From contig CM042560.1 of assembly GCA_023630585.1 (NCBI GenBank), positions 4,847,501 through 4,911,500 on the forward strand: a stretch of 64,000 nucleotides of DNA, read 5' to 3'. Shown here one piece after another: positions 1-10,945 of this stretch. Source of the DNA: Cranoglanis bouderius (Eukaryota; Chordata; Actinopteri; Siluriformes; Cranoglanididae). The notes under the pieces are model-generated. The model was given only the letters and a program-made list of their open reading frames with translations, made no database searches and was not told the DNA's origin. The position numbers and the translations under genes are program-made. Positions within the stretch are counted from its first letter, which is position 1. Each line of letters opens with the position of its first letter.

Positions 1-648
1 ACATGATGAGTAAATTAAACGCTGCATAAGATCTCGATTACCCGCTCTAATCTTTAATAACAAACTTCGTGGGTTAATTCTTCCTGGCCAGACGGATAAA
101 CTCCCTCTTTAGAGTTCAAAAAAGCTGGTCATAGACCACATACATAGTCATAATTAATTATAATCCATTGTAGTTAATTATCTATATGTATATACATGAA
201 TTCCCTTTCCTGGCTGATGTATATTTATAACTGGTCACAACACGCGTTGATTAGATATATAGATATATTTCAAGTCAGTCGAGCTAATTCCTTATATAAA
301 TTGGAGAATACATTTAAACGTGTTAAAACATCTTTTAATTTGTTACATAAATTGTAACTGGTGGAGAATAATTTTAAACGTTGCAGATTCATCCGAGTTA
401 CTACACATTCTGGTAGATAATGCGGGCACGCTTTAAAACTCGTCTCCTTTAAAAAGGTGCTTCGAATCCAAGCGTGCGTGTCTGTTTCATTTCATGTTTA
501 AAGTTGATCCATTTCATTATTCTGGTGGAAAAGAATAATGCTAGTAATGATTGATTCGTTACACTATGATGTATTTATTCTAACCCAATCTCTTTTTGCA
601 ATCTTTCTACTCCTCACCTGGTTATCAATTGCACCAAATGTCATGAAA

Positions 649-657
<9 letters not shown>

Positions 658-739
<82 letters not shown>
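658..739. repeat. (TA)n microsatellite, about 41 units
   Basis: Uninterrupted TA dinucleotides directly after a 12-base A run. Self-complementary, able to extrude a cruciform and likely hypervariable. It creates a spurious open frame in both directions. Confidence 0.97.
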
Positions 740-742
<3 letters not shown>

Positions 743-1086
743 TTTGTCACACCCACATACCCCAATGTCTTGATCATGTGACTTACTTTTATGCCAGTGT
801 TATAATCACTAATATATGCTTCCATAAGTCCTAGCTTAGGGTTTAAAGGTCGACATATACATAGCTATAATAAATCAGTGAACTAGCCATAAATACTAGA
901 AGTGTGTGCATGTGAAGAAAAACAACATTCATAGTAATACAATCTACAATCAAGTACTTATGTATGGTAATGAATTTTATAGCACATCACTGTTGAATTT
1001 TTGAGTCTGATTGGGATCAGGACAGACGACTTTACAGTTTCTCTGTAACATGACAAGGTGCATTCTTATTAACTTACATTTAAATA

Positions 1087-1178
1087 AATAAAACAATTTT
1101 GGGTGTGCAGTTATAGGAAAATATTCCGGTATCATATCGATTATTTTCCTATACCAGCATACCCCAAGGTGTTTTATT
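1087..1178. repeat. Palindromic MITE, AATAAAAC family, copy A
   Basis: Imperfect inverted repeat: AATAAAAC at the left, GTTTTATT at the right, with inner arms GTTATAGGAAAAT and ATTTTCCTATACC around a short loop. The same arms recur at 11.4, 16.6, 45.5, 54.1 and 60.0 kb, so this is an interspersed family. Confidence 0.75.
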
Positions 1179-1231
1179 CCATACACTGTAATTGAACGAG
1201 TGAGAAAGTGTATTCAAGAAAGTTAAGGAAT

Positions 1232-1237
1232 TCTCAC
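1232..1237 (-). other. U2-type 5' splice site of the second coding exon
   Basis: Minus strand CAG followed by gtgaga, a standard GT donor in phase 0. The next intron runs left and off the window. Confidence 0.85.
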
Positions 1238-1349
1238 CTGCAGGATCTGACAGCGTTGCGAGGAGCAGTCGATGTTCTCGCACGGTTGGTACATTCCCAG
1301 AGTCACACAGTTCAACAGGATCACCATCATACTCACTCGCTCAAACCAT
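1238..1349 (-). CDS. cacna1i: T-type (Cav3) calcium channel alpha-1 subunit, second coding exon (IS1)
   Basis: This 112-nt exon supplies the last base of the split Pro codon and 37 full codons: WFERVSMMVILLNCVTLG, then MYQPCENIDCSS and QRCQILQ. That is the end of the cytoplasmic N-terminus, transmembrane helix S1 of domain I and the start of the S1-S2 loop of a Cav3 channel. The frame joins exactly to the exon at 37702-37988 (phase 2) and closes in phase 0 at a consensus GT donor (CAG then gtgaga). The 5' edge is an AC acceptor preceded by a U12 branch site; no usable AG gives the conserved P-W-F-E junction. MYQPC and the final RC-ILQ resemble human CACNA1I most, as I remember it. Exon 3 is not visible in the remaining 1237 bases. 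Confidence 0.93.
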
Positions 1350-1370
1350 GTGCAGCTCACAGTTAAGGCC
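1350..1370 (-). other. U12-type branch site and AC acceptor
   Basis: Minus strand GGCCTTAAC (1370-1362) matches the core of the U12 branch consensus TTCCTTRAC. The likely branch A is at 1363, 13 nt from the terminal AC at 1351-1350, inside the usual short U12 spacing. No strong pyrimidine tract is present, as expected for this class. Confidence 0.88.
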
Positions 1371-2128
1371 AACTCGGTTGAATTCAGTTTCATTCATTTC
1401 AGTTTTATTAGAATCTTAATCCACAAACTTTACTTAGAATAATATTGCCTTGGTATTGCAAGGCACATGCAAGAAACATTCAGGTTAATACGTATGTGTT
1501 GCATATAACCTAGAGTGATACGCATGGCTGCTCTTTCTGAATTTGTATAGGTCCACAACGCAAACTATATCCACAGGTTATTCTGTTATTGTGGCTACTT
1601 CATAGATCCTTTTATAAGATACACATTACCATATCTGCTATTGGACAGTAAATTTCAAGGGTTGATATTATTGTTTTTCAAAGTGTTTCCATTTTAAATG
1701 TTTAGCAAATTTTGTCATGCTCAATATTCTGAAGAATACAAGAAGATTATCAATCCAAAGACCACCAGCCAGTTCCAGAAAGTATAGAACCCACACTCAT
1801 GCATCATTAATTTGAAAAATATGTTTTTGTTACCATTTACTGCATCTTCTTATTATCCATATGGTATATTATGTCTTCCACCACAGATGAAAGAAAAAAT
1901 ATTTTTGGAATATTTAAACATTTTTAATTTCCTTGCATTTTCCTTCAGGTTCTTATGCAAAAAATATAGACACTGCTTGTGAAAATCCCATTAGCAATAA
2001 ATGTCAGACAGATGCAAGAGAATTAAAGTCCAGATGGGGAAAATGTGAACACAAAAGCACATTTTTTAAGCTTCACTTTAAAAGAGGAAGAAGAACAAAA
2101 TGTTCATCCTGTATTTAAACAAGGTATG

Positions 2129-2615
2129 AGAACAAGAACACCCAGGGAGGAAGTGAGGAGCTTAGAAACAGAGGAGTAATGAACGGAAGAGAGACCCCGA
2201 CTCATATCACTGTAAAGAGTTGATAACGTCGGTTCCGAAAATCATAGCCAAAGTCCACATGGACAGACAATCAAAACAGGATAATCCATAATCATAAATG
2301 GAGAAAACACGCGAGGGTCCGAACCAGGAAACATAAAACGAAAAAAAAAAAGGCACCAGGGAAACAAGGCTTAGAAATTTCCTGTAACATTTAGTGAGAC
2401 TTGGCAATGGAATAAAGAAACAACCAGGTATACATAGACAAACTAATTAATAACCAAACACAGAACAGGTGGCCACAATCAGGTAACAGAACAATGACAG
2501 GACAGGGGTGGAGACAGAAGCAGAAGAGAAACAAAAGCCCATGGAAATGTAAACAAAAGCAATGTGGCACTCACTCGGCTGAGCCACGAGCCAAAGTTAA
2601 TTATGCTCATTAAAA
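2129..2615 (-). mobile_element. Possible degenerate LTR-like repeat
   Basis: Purine-rich plus strand whose minus strand reads like fish LTR sequence (pyrimidine-rich, with CCACCTGTTCTGTG and TGTCTCCACCCCTG stretches). No clear TG...CA ends, target duplication or TATA box. It could be another class of interspersed repeat. Confidence 0.3.
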
Positions 2616-2660
2616 CACACACAATGCTGACACTTCATTATCTTCTTAGAGCCAGAACAA

Positions 2661-2711
2661 AATTCATTCTTTCATTCATTCGCATATTTTCAGTAAGCGC
2701 TTTATCTTAGC
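2661..2711 (-). mobile_element. SINE 3'-tail fragment, ATTC-tail subfamily
   Basis: ATTCATTC-type tail followed by CAGTAAGCGCTTTATC, as at the 3' end of the longer minus-strand copies at 21.0 and 23.7 kb. The rest of the element is absent. Confidence 0.55.
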
Positions 2712-2867
2712 AAGAGTTGTTTTAAATTGCATGACGTTAGCAAGCTAACAGGGACTCTTTTTAGACCGTTAAGGTTTTGGTTTTTTTAGCTTTCAGGAAC
2801 ATTAAAATGTTCACTGTACTAAGCCTTACAGAAAACTCACCTGAAGTTCACGTTATGTTTCACACCT

Positions 2868-3830
2868 TTTCACGTGTAGTGCATGTGGTTTTATATACAC
2901 ATGTATTGATTGTTTCGGGGTTTTTTTTACACATAATTTGTTTATTTTTACACAACAATGATGTGATTTCTACATGACTAATTTACTTACTAATTTACTT
3001 TGCATGTGATTCATTATTCACCTGTGATTTTCTTAACACGAGATTCATTTATTCTCACATGCGATTTTTTTTACGCACGATTTGTTTATTCTCACGTGAT
3101 TTTTTTCAACGTATGATTCGCTTTTTCCCGTTATTTTTTTTCAACGCATGATTCGTTTATTTTCACGTGATTTCTTATATGATTTGTTTATTTTCACGTG
3201 ATTTCTTATGATTTATTTATTTTCGCGTGATTTTTCACACATTATTTATTTATTTTCATATGTATTTTTTATGCAATTTGTTTATTTTTACACAACTAAT
3301 TTACGATGACGTGATTTTTACATGACTAATTTACTTACTAATTTACTTTACATGATTCATTATTCACATGATTTTTTTAAACGTATGATTCGTTTTTCAC
3401 GTTTTTTATACGATTAGTTTATTTTTATTGATTAGTTTATATTATTTACGGGATTTTTTTTTTTTTACACCTTTTTGTTTTTCATGTGATTTTTTAACAT
3501 GTGATAAGTTTGTTCGCTCTTCTATTTCTCAAGAAATAACACAAAAATGACAAAATGTGTATTTTCTTGCTCTGGAGTGGACAGAAAAAGTACAACTGAA
3601 TATATTTTTTAATACACATTTTGGTGTAATTTTGACTTTATTCTCAAAATATTACAAGTTTAATCTCGTAATCTTATTATTTTTTTTTTTTTTTACCTGG
3701 CACTAAAACGCTGTTATATTTTCATGTGTGATTTATGTATACATGATTTGTTTGTCGTGATTTTTTCTTTTTTTAACACAATTTGTTTTTCACGTTTGAC
3801 TTTTAAAAATAACATAACATACTTTTCCAC
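2868..3830. repeat. Degenerate CACGTGATT / GTTTATT minisatellite
   Basis: Dozens of diverged copies of a ~30-40 bp unit, roughly ATTYGTTTATTTTCACGTGA followed by a T run and AACGCATG. The part from ~3520 to 3720 is less regular. Many units keep CACGTG or CACATG (E-box-like). Extremely T-rich on the plus strand. Confidence 0.7.
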
Positions 3831-4427
3831 CTGTAATCATTTACTACTCATATAATCGCAGGTGCCAAACATATAATCACGTGGAATACAGGTGATTTTT
3901 CCATAAGGCATCATATTATTATTCTTTGTAACAGATAAACAGAGACAACTGGGACTAGTCAGAGACAACTGAGCATCGAAAGAGAAAATGGAAATGATAC
4001 AGGGTCTTGTTATGCTTTGATACATTTCACCCACATCTAAACAAATTAATTCCTTTTTTCTCTCTGGATATTAAACATGCAGCGGCACAGAAATGCGAAG
4101 AGGAAATGGAAAGGTGAGAGCGAGCACTGAGCAGTGTGGCAAAAAAAAAAGACTGAATTGAATGATACGGATGAGATGTAGAAAAAAGAATTAAACAGTC
4201 CATTATTCCAGAACGTTCCAGTGTGTGTTTACCGAGCAGAACTGAAGCTGTAGCCTTGAGTCAGAACAAATAAAGTGCTACTGACACAGTTTATGGACTA
4301 CACGTTCTTCTTTCCTCATCTCACTTACTCCATTTGGTCAAAAAGGTCACACAGCCAATGGCAGCCTGAAGTAAATTGAAAATGGAGTTAGATTTTGTGT
4401 GTGTTTTTGATACAGAAACCTGACATT

Positions 4428-4431
<4 letters not shown>

Positions 4432-4489
<58 letters not shown>
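4432..4489. repeat. (CA)n microsatellite
   Basis: About 29 pure CA units. Confidence 0.97.
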
Positions 4490-4589
4490 CATCACTAGCA
4501 CTGTTACATTCCTACAAACGTATTTCAGTTATTGCCCTTATGCAAACAGTCATGCATATACACAGAGATGAATGAGCAGACACAAACAC

Positions 4590-4616
4590 AAACACACACA
4601 CACACACACACACACA
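4590..4616. repeat. (CA)n microsatellite
   Basis: About 13 CA units, immediately followed by a short interspersed-repeat fragment at 4617-4680. Confidence 0.95.
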
Positions 4617-4680
4617 ATTTATTTTATTTGTATAGCGCATTTAACAATGGACATTGTCACAAAGCAGCTTTACAGAAAGA
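4617..4680. mobile_element. Fragment of a common fish interspersed repeat
   Basis: Contains TTTGTATAGCGCATTTAACA and CACAAAGCAGCTTTACAGAA, a block I recall as common in teleost repeats. Flanked by CA arrays on both sides. Class not determined. Confidence 0.45.
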
Positions 4681-4683
4681 AAG

Positions 4684-4685
<2 letters not shown>

Positions 4686-4729
<44 letters not shown>
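4686..4729. repeat. (CA)n microsatellite
   Basis: About 22 CA units. Confidence 0.96.
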
Positions 4730-4730
<1 letters not shown>

Positions 4731-5110
4731 ACATACACACTAGATGTGTTAAGGAGCCCAGAGCTATCTCAGTATACCAGTTTATCGACTGTACACTTCA
4801 CAGGTTCCTTCTTTCCTTCTATCGCTCTCCCTTTTTATCTCTCCCTCTCACTTTCTTCCTCTTTCTCAACCCAAACCCGTGATTTTCTGAAGCTACACAA
4901 TAACCCACACACTCCACACTAAAACGATTAGAACCGATATCCTATAGACAGAACACTGAGGTGGTGACAATGTCACTCTCCACCCACGGATATGAAAAGG
5001 CAGGTGACTCATTGGGCTAAACAACAAACACACAAGCTATGCTGTCATCACGGAAAGAACGATTTTAAGGTTAAGCTCATTGACTTGAGAGAAATCAATC
5101 TGTCCTCCTG

Positions 5111-5174
5111 CCTCTCACCCCCTCGAAACATGCTAGTAGGTGGACCGGCTATGCTAAATTGCCCTTAGGTGTGA

Positions 5175-5226
<52 letters not shown>

Positions 5227-5315
5227 TTATGATGGACTGGCCTCACAGCCAGTGTTCCCATGATCCACCAGGACCCTGATGCTTACTCAACATGAATGAA
5301 CAAACTAACTATGTG
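5111..5315 (+). mobile_element. SINE fragment, ATTC-tail subfamily, with internal (TG)n expansion
   Basis: Reads GTAGGTGGA, then AAATTGCCCTTAGGTGTGAA, then a TG array (5176-5224), then CCACCAGGACCCTGATGCTTA and an AATGAATGAA-like tail. The order matches the body of tRNA-headed fish SINEs; the head is missing. The TG array sits exactly where such SINEs carry a short GTGTGAATGTG segment. Confidence 0.65.
5176..5224. repeat. (TG)n microsatellite inside a SINE
   Basis: About 24 TG units expanded from the GTGTGAATGTG segment of the surrounding SINE. Confidence 0.95.
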
Positions 5316-5456
5316 GCATTTGAATGTAAGGATCGCTGCCATCTTAAAACAAGAGAATGAAGGATCTGAGGGGCAAGTGTTCGCTAAACTGCGGATTCAG
5401 TGGGTTTACAAGTTGCTACGATTTGGTTATGTTGTTAGCTAATGTTCTTCTTTATT

Positions 5457-5545
5457 TGGGTGAGTCCATGACTGTCATTTGTGTCAAACTGATATTACAT
5501 TTACAAATATGAATAGAAAGCAAAGGTTGAAAATTAAATACAGGT
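5457..5545 (+). mobile_element. GGGTGATTTC-TIR element, terminal fragment
   Basis: GGGTGAGTCCATGACTGTCA and CATTTACAAATATG correspond to the ends of the elements at 10.2 and 58.2 kb. Only ~90 bp remain before a SINE fragment begins. Confidence 0.55.
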
Positions 5546-5554
5546 AAAGTGTTG

Positions 5555-5666
5555 GTCGGCACCCTTTCCAGGGTGTCCACCGCCTTGTGCCCCGAGTCCC
5601 CTGGGATAGGCTCCAGGCTCCTCACGACCCTGTGTAGGATAAGTGGTACAGAAAATGGATGGATGC
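5555..5666 (+). mobile_element. 5'-truncated SINE, ATGG-tail subfamily
   Basis: Carries CCCTGGGATAGGCTCCAGGC, ACGACCCTGTGTAGGATAAG and a GGATGGATG tail. The tRNA-like head is missing. Same family as the near-complete copies at 44.2 and 47.8 kb. Confidence 0.85.
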
Positions 5667-6221
5667 GCAGACAGACCCATCCGTCAACCATTTATACATC
5701 AACTATTTCTTTTGTCATAACTGCATGATTAATTTTATTTGTCTTAATTTACTCAGTAAGCCATGTAAATTCTACAATTTGAAGTTGATCAAGTTGAGGT
5801 TTGCATGAGTTAATCTTCTTATGCATAAATTTACACACACACTAAGGAGTAGTAATAGAATATGATTTTTTTTTTTTTAGCTCGATAGCTATAATGTTCT
5901 AAAACAAAGCATTGAATAATCAGTATAAGTGAAATAGCTAGCTAAACCAGAACTGTACTTAAAATAGAGGCCCTTCTCCAGGGGCCTTTCGCTCGTCAGG
6001 GCAACCACACCACACCAGCACCCAGTCCTGTCCTAAAATACAAATTTTATTTTGTAAAATACAAAAAATACACTGTAATAAGAATGTTCTTAAGATCTTA
6101 AGAGCCCTGTTTCCTTTTAATCCAATCCTTTTTTTTTTACTTTGCCCATCTCTCATTTAAAGAAATTACCTGAACTTTTAAGGACACTAGCTTATTCTTT
6201 AGCTCCCTCCCCATTCATCTC

Positions 6222-6223
<2 letters not shown>

Positions 6224-6302
<79 letters not shown>
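6224..6302. repeat. (TC)n microsatellite
   Basis: About 39 TC units with one TTT interruption near 6277. Confidence 0.96.
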
Positions 6303-7024
6303 CTTCCCTCATTCTGACAGCTCATTAGCAGTACTCTAAGTGTTGGCAACTTTGGCCAGAGTTGCGAAGCCACCAAAGTCCATCCACTGTAACAGTTTAG
6401 TATATCCTGCCAATTTATACTTACGCTGTCTTAGTTCCACCACAACAAATTAGCCAGACAAGGTGTTTGTCTTTGGAAAAACAAACAGTTACAGATATCT
6501 TATACCATTAAACAGTCATCGTCAGTGATCCTCTGGTATTTCTAAAATGTAATCCTGAATGATGCATTAATGATGAAGTCAATGCCTGGGGTGAGTTTCA
6601 GTCTGAAATCAAGAGTCCCACACACATCCCATCCTTACTATAAGATTAATGACAGCTGAGGCTGGGGGGAATCTGCCTCCGAGCAAGCAGAGATATACCC
6701 GGGGTCAGTGTACTACCTCGCTTTAAGTGGATGAAGACAGGGTCAAAAGAGGGCGAGCTGCTTTTCTGAGACGGTCTTTTAGTAATAAATCAGATGACAC
6801 CCACTGGTTTGTGATGGGGTTCTATCTGAAATAGAGTGTCTACAGGAACAGATTGGGTGCCGAAATAGAGTCGGGCTCTAGGAGATCTGCCATCTTGTTG
6901 GAAAAATGAGTCTATTAAACCTTTGCTAGAGTGACCTAACATTCCCCGACATACACAACCAGTGCAGCAGTGTATGATGCTGGCTTTAGAATGGTCTGAA
7001 AAGGAATGGCCATGGTAAAGGAGA

Positions 7025-8065
7025 TTGTCGTAAAGGAAAAGTTCACCCTGAAACCCTAATAAACCCTAAATATGTTTATATTGAAGTAGTTTTGCTGTGG
7101 TTAGCGATTCTGATGGTATTTTATCATTACAAGGGGACAGCAGTGTCAGTCTCAAACATAAGGAATAACAATCAAGTTAGCCCCTAAACACAAAACAGCA
7201 AGCACTTCTTTACTCACTCACTCAACTCACATTTTCCAGCTATGTTCAAATGAGAAATCTAAAGTAGAAGTTTTAGAGACGTTTCTGCAAAAACTGAACT
7301 CAGAATGTTCCAGAATGCAACGCAAAAACACGTCACAATTGTGAGTTAGAGCAGAGACTTGGCTCAGCTACTGTAGTTAGTGATCTATGAGATGACAAGC
7401 AGAATGGTGTTTATTACAATATTAACAATAAAGTGTAAACTTTGGAACCTTATCTGTTTGAGCCGAGTTGAGACTAATGCTCTGTTCGACTAAAGCTCAT
7501 AACTTGCAATTTCCAACCTAGAAAAAAACAAAGAAAATGCCCCATTGGCCCTTGTCTATTATGGTCCCCTAATAATCTCCATCCCTGAATTGGCTACATC
7601 ACTCTCCTCTCCACCAGTAGCTGGTGTGTGGTGGGCATTCTGGTGCACTATGGCTGCCATCGCATCATCCAGGTGGATGCTACACATTGGTGGTGGTTGA
7701 GGAGATTTCCCCCCATACTATGTAAAGCGCTTTGAGTGTCTAGAAAAGCGCTATATAAATGTAACAAATTATTATTATAATTATTACATTCTGGAACTTT
7801 AAGTCCATTGTTTGCTCTCTCCACTACTTCTATGTATTAATATGTAAATGAACATCACTGCAACACTGAGATGACAATCACAGTGGCGTAGACAGGTGTA
7901 TTAGCATGAAATGTTAAGCTTTGGAACCTTATCTTGTTGAGCCCATTCGAGACTAAAGTGCTGCTGCATCACTTTAGGTAGAGATGAAGTGAGGGCTAAT
8001 TCCCACTGGCACCAGTATCAGCAGGTAGTCCAACAGGATTGTGGGAAATGTAGGAAACCATTAAC
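7025..8065 (+). mobile_element. Non-autonomous repeat (AAAGTTCACCCTGAAACCC start), containing a second repeat
   Basis: The start (AAAAGTTCACCCTGAAAC, then ATATGTTTATATTG) and the end (GAGATGAAGTGAGGGCTAAT, CCCACTGGCACC, GATTGTGGGAAATGTAGGAA) both recur around 63.18-63.65 kb. TTTGGAACCTTATCT occurs twice inside (7440 and 7920), as if a block were duplicated. An unrelated block ending GTAAAGCGCTTTGAGTGTCT (7560-7785) sits in the middle. Class unknown; boundaries approximate. Confidence 0.5.
7560..7785 (+). mobile_element. Common fish repeat with AAAGCGCTATATAAATGTAA end
   Basis: Carries TGGCTGCCATCGCATCATCC, GAGGAGATTTCCCCCCATAC and GTAAAGCGCTTTGAGTGTCT, ending in an ATTATTATT tail. This is a block I remember from many teleost genomes. 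It looks like the 3' end of a retroposon, since the tail is a short tandem repeat. Confidence 0.5.
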
Positions 8066-8531
8066 CATTAACTGTAGACGCTTATACTGTATAGTAAAGA
8101 CAGTAAGAGAATGAAGGTGTGATTGATGCTGTTTTTCTCTGCCTGAATCTAGTTCCGTTTCTAATTCACACTCTGGATCCTCTCCATTAGTGTTGACAAG
8201 AGTGCCCACTCCACAGGACCGGATAGCTCATTTGCGAAGCTTGCAAAGAACACGGATATTTAATTAGGAAACACTGCAGGCAGAATTAGGAGGGACTGCT
8301 GGCTAAGAGAGTCATTAACCTCTGTCTGGGGTCACAGACAGATACAGTCAAGTAGCCATGCCACAGGTTTCCTTGGTTTCAACAACTCCTTGATTGTGGA
8401 TGCTCTAGACCACCAGGGTCTAATGATTTGTAAGTATTCACAAGTACACAAGCCAACTCATTTACTTACAGGCATTGACAGTTGTATCATTTAGCAAAGT
8501 TTCATAGTTTTTGCTACATAAACAAGTTTAA

Positions 8532-9434
8532 ATCTGGTTGGCTAAGTTACCTCCTGAAATAATTTCACACTAAATAGAAGCTGCTACTATTAATTCTCCT
8601 GCACACTGTTCAGATTGCTTTGACACCTGCTGTTCATCACCACCTCCAGAGTTGTTCTGGCTGACCTGATCATATGCTCTCGTATCAAGGCATGCCATTT
8701 GAGTTTTTGCCTGGTTTTTCTAGTTATCCAGTTACAACTGAACCACCAACAATGCATGTTAATTTAAAGTGTAAGTGAAGATTTTTTTGTTTGATCCCCC
8801 ATTTTCTCCCCAGTTTCTTGGTCACCTGCCAGTTCCAACCTACCGGCCAGCTCTCTTCTGTCATATGACAGCTACCAACCAGGGAGACTGAATGCTTTTT
8901 CTGAGAAACATGAAGCCAGCCAACTGCATCTTTTCAAACTGCTGCTCCTGCTATATCACAAGGCAGTGTAACACATTTGCAGGAACATGCTATCTACCCT
9001 CTTCTGCATACATGATCTGCATACATCAATGTGTGATTGAGAAGGAAGAAAGAGTATGCCATCCCTTCCACCCAGTGTGCACAGTTAATTTTGTTCCATT
9101 GGCCCCTAACTATAGATGGCTTTACCAAGGATCAGGATTTTAACTCATAATCGCCTGACGATACAGCAAACGCTTTTCTGTTGTACCACTCGTAAGCTGG
9201 AAATAGATATTTTTGAAGTCCATGAAGATTGTCCTTATTTCCAGCAAGGTAAATCCCTAGACATGGGCATTACACAACAGTGCAACTGCTAAGAATGAAC
9301 TTGTATTCAGGAAACAAATGTTCTTGCCAAGTTGTAAGAAAGACGTGTGTACAAGGGTGAGAGGTCCTGCTATTGGTGCTAGCAACTTCTACTTAGTGTG
9401 AAATTATTTCAGGAGGTAACTTAGCCAACCAGAT
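8532..9434. mobile_element. 903-bp element with ~56-bp terminal inverted repeats
   Basis: Left end ATCTGGTTGGCTAAGTTACC ... TTTCACACTAAATAGAAGC and right end its reverse complement. About 54 of the first 56 bases match, the first 42 perfectly. There is no transposase frame; the interior (roughly 8790-9190) resembles another fish interspersed repeat (CCAACTGCATCTTTTC, AACTGCTGCTCCTGC). No clear target-site duplication. A non-autonomous DNA transposon is the best reading. Confidence 0.75.
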
Positions 9435-10202
9435 CCTATTTCTGAACAACGCCAGTATAATCTTTCACATTAGGTGTTGCTTGTACCAAAATAGCAAATA
9501 TTCAATGACCATGTTACTTCTCCATATTACTCTTTTTTTTCAGAATCCATCAATATATAGAAGAACTTAAGAAGCTGACGATCATCTGCCATCACTATTG
9601 TTGCACTAAATGCAACTTGATTCATTCATGTTTCAACACTTCTGGGTATTTACTTATTTTGCATTCTTGGGCAACTGAACTTGAGCAGCATAACTGAACA
9701 CAAGAACAAACAAGAACATATGTTCAGAAACACCCGTGACCTATAATGGCAAATTCAGCTCACCAGGCTCCCTTTGTTTCTGTGGTCACACATTCGTGTG
9801 AACATGCTGATCTCTGATCTCCATGGCAACAGAAGTTCTTGAAGAAATAACTTTAATTGAGAGAATGGCAAGGAATTGATGACATGCTCCAGGGCTACAA
9901 GTTGTCTCAGAGGTGCTCTTGTCAGTAATGCGGTCTCAGCATGGGACACATCAATAAGGAAGCCCAGAAAAACACTATAGCATGTCCATTCCACAGTTTC
10001 TAATGGCAGACATTGCTGTGGATCTCATGTAAAACTTGAGTTGAAACAAATGACATCGTAGGAAAAAAAAGAAAAGCTGTAACAAGGAACATGTCTTGTC
10101 CTCCTAACCATAACCATTCGGAACTGAAATCTTTTAGTCCATATTGTGTGAATTTTGTAATAATAAAACCAAGAAGAAGGATATAAAGAGAAGACTGGAA
10201 AG

Positions 10203-10770
10203 GGGGTTTCACGATTAAAGTGCCATTTGTGTCCCACTGATATCATATTTACAAATATGTACTGTATGTAATGTAAAGGTGAAAAACATTTTAAACATAT
10301 GCATATATTTCAGATAAATCGTTTCAAAGATTAATACGGTGCTTAGAAAACAGCATTTGGAATCTTCAACATAATCCAAATTTCGTGAAGATCACGAGGA
10401 GAAGAAAATTAAGTGCTTTCATTCTTTTTCTCATTATTTTCAATGATATTGTGATATTGACTGACAAGATCACTTTGAACGTCCAACCCTGTTTCCCAAC
10501 TTAAATACTGACTGTAAAAATTTATTTCAAGTAAAACAATAGCATGAATGTTAGTGTATTTCCTAACTCTGTGCTACCTTGTTACTTATAACCTTTGTTA
10601 TCCATTTAAAAGCAGAATACGACCATTGTCGGTAAAGAAATATTGTAAAAAAAAAAAAAAAAATACATTTGATTTTGTTACATGAGATTAATTTTTTTGA
10701 ATGGTTAATTGCAGGTTTTCATTCATTTTGGGTTTTCAAGGCATTATAATAATATGTTCTCATGTGGAAC
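10203..10770 (+). mobile_element. GGGTGATTTC-TIR element, partial copy 1
   Basis: Starts GGGTTTCACGATTAAAGTGC then TTGTGTCCCACTGATATCAT. The interior shares GATATTGTGATATTGACT and a GAAGATCA..GAAAATTAAG block with the copies at 49.5-50.0 kb and (reversed) 57.3-58.2 kb. The right end is lost or decayed. Confidence 0.65.
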
Positions 10771-10831
10771 TTTTGCATACAGTATATTGATGGTTACTAT
10801 TCAAACATAGTCCATAGATTCCTGAATCTAA

Positions 10832-10945
10832 TTACATTTACAGCATTTAGCAAATCTCCAGAGAGACTTACAGAAGTGCTTTTTGGTCTCTGTCAAAAAC
10901 ATACCTTTATGCTAGTTCACTAGGTCAGGGACTAAGAAGTGAACC
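10832..10945 (+). mobile_element. Fragment of a fish repeat (CAGCATTTAGCA...GACTTACAGAAG)
   Basis: TTACAGCATTTAGCAAATCT and GAGAGACTTACAGAAGTGCT match a block I recall as a common teleost retroposon segment. Short and diverged. Confidence 0.4.

Larger units (their letters stand above)
1..1231 (-). other. Left part: next intron of the Cav3 gene (partial)
   Basis: AT-rich sequence downstream of the second coding exon on the minus strand. It holds a TA microsatellite and a palindromic MITE (listed separately). I see no exon-3 coding sequence on either strand. Confidence 0.6.

Noticed and set aside
4532..4922. Thr-His-rich open frames
   Set aside because: Direct translation of CA microsatellites.
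9755..10246. Minus-strand open frames of 70-79 codons
   Set aside because: No similarity to known proteins; the right part overlaps the end of a non-autonomous transposon.
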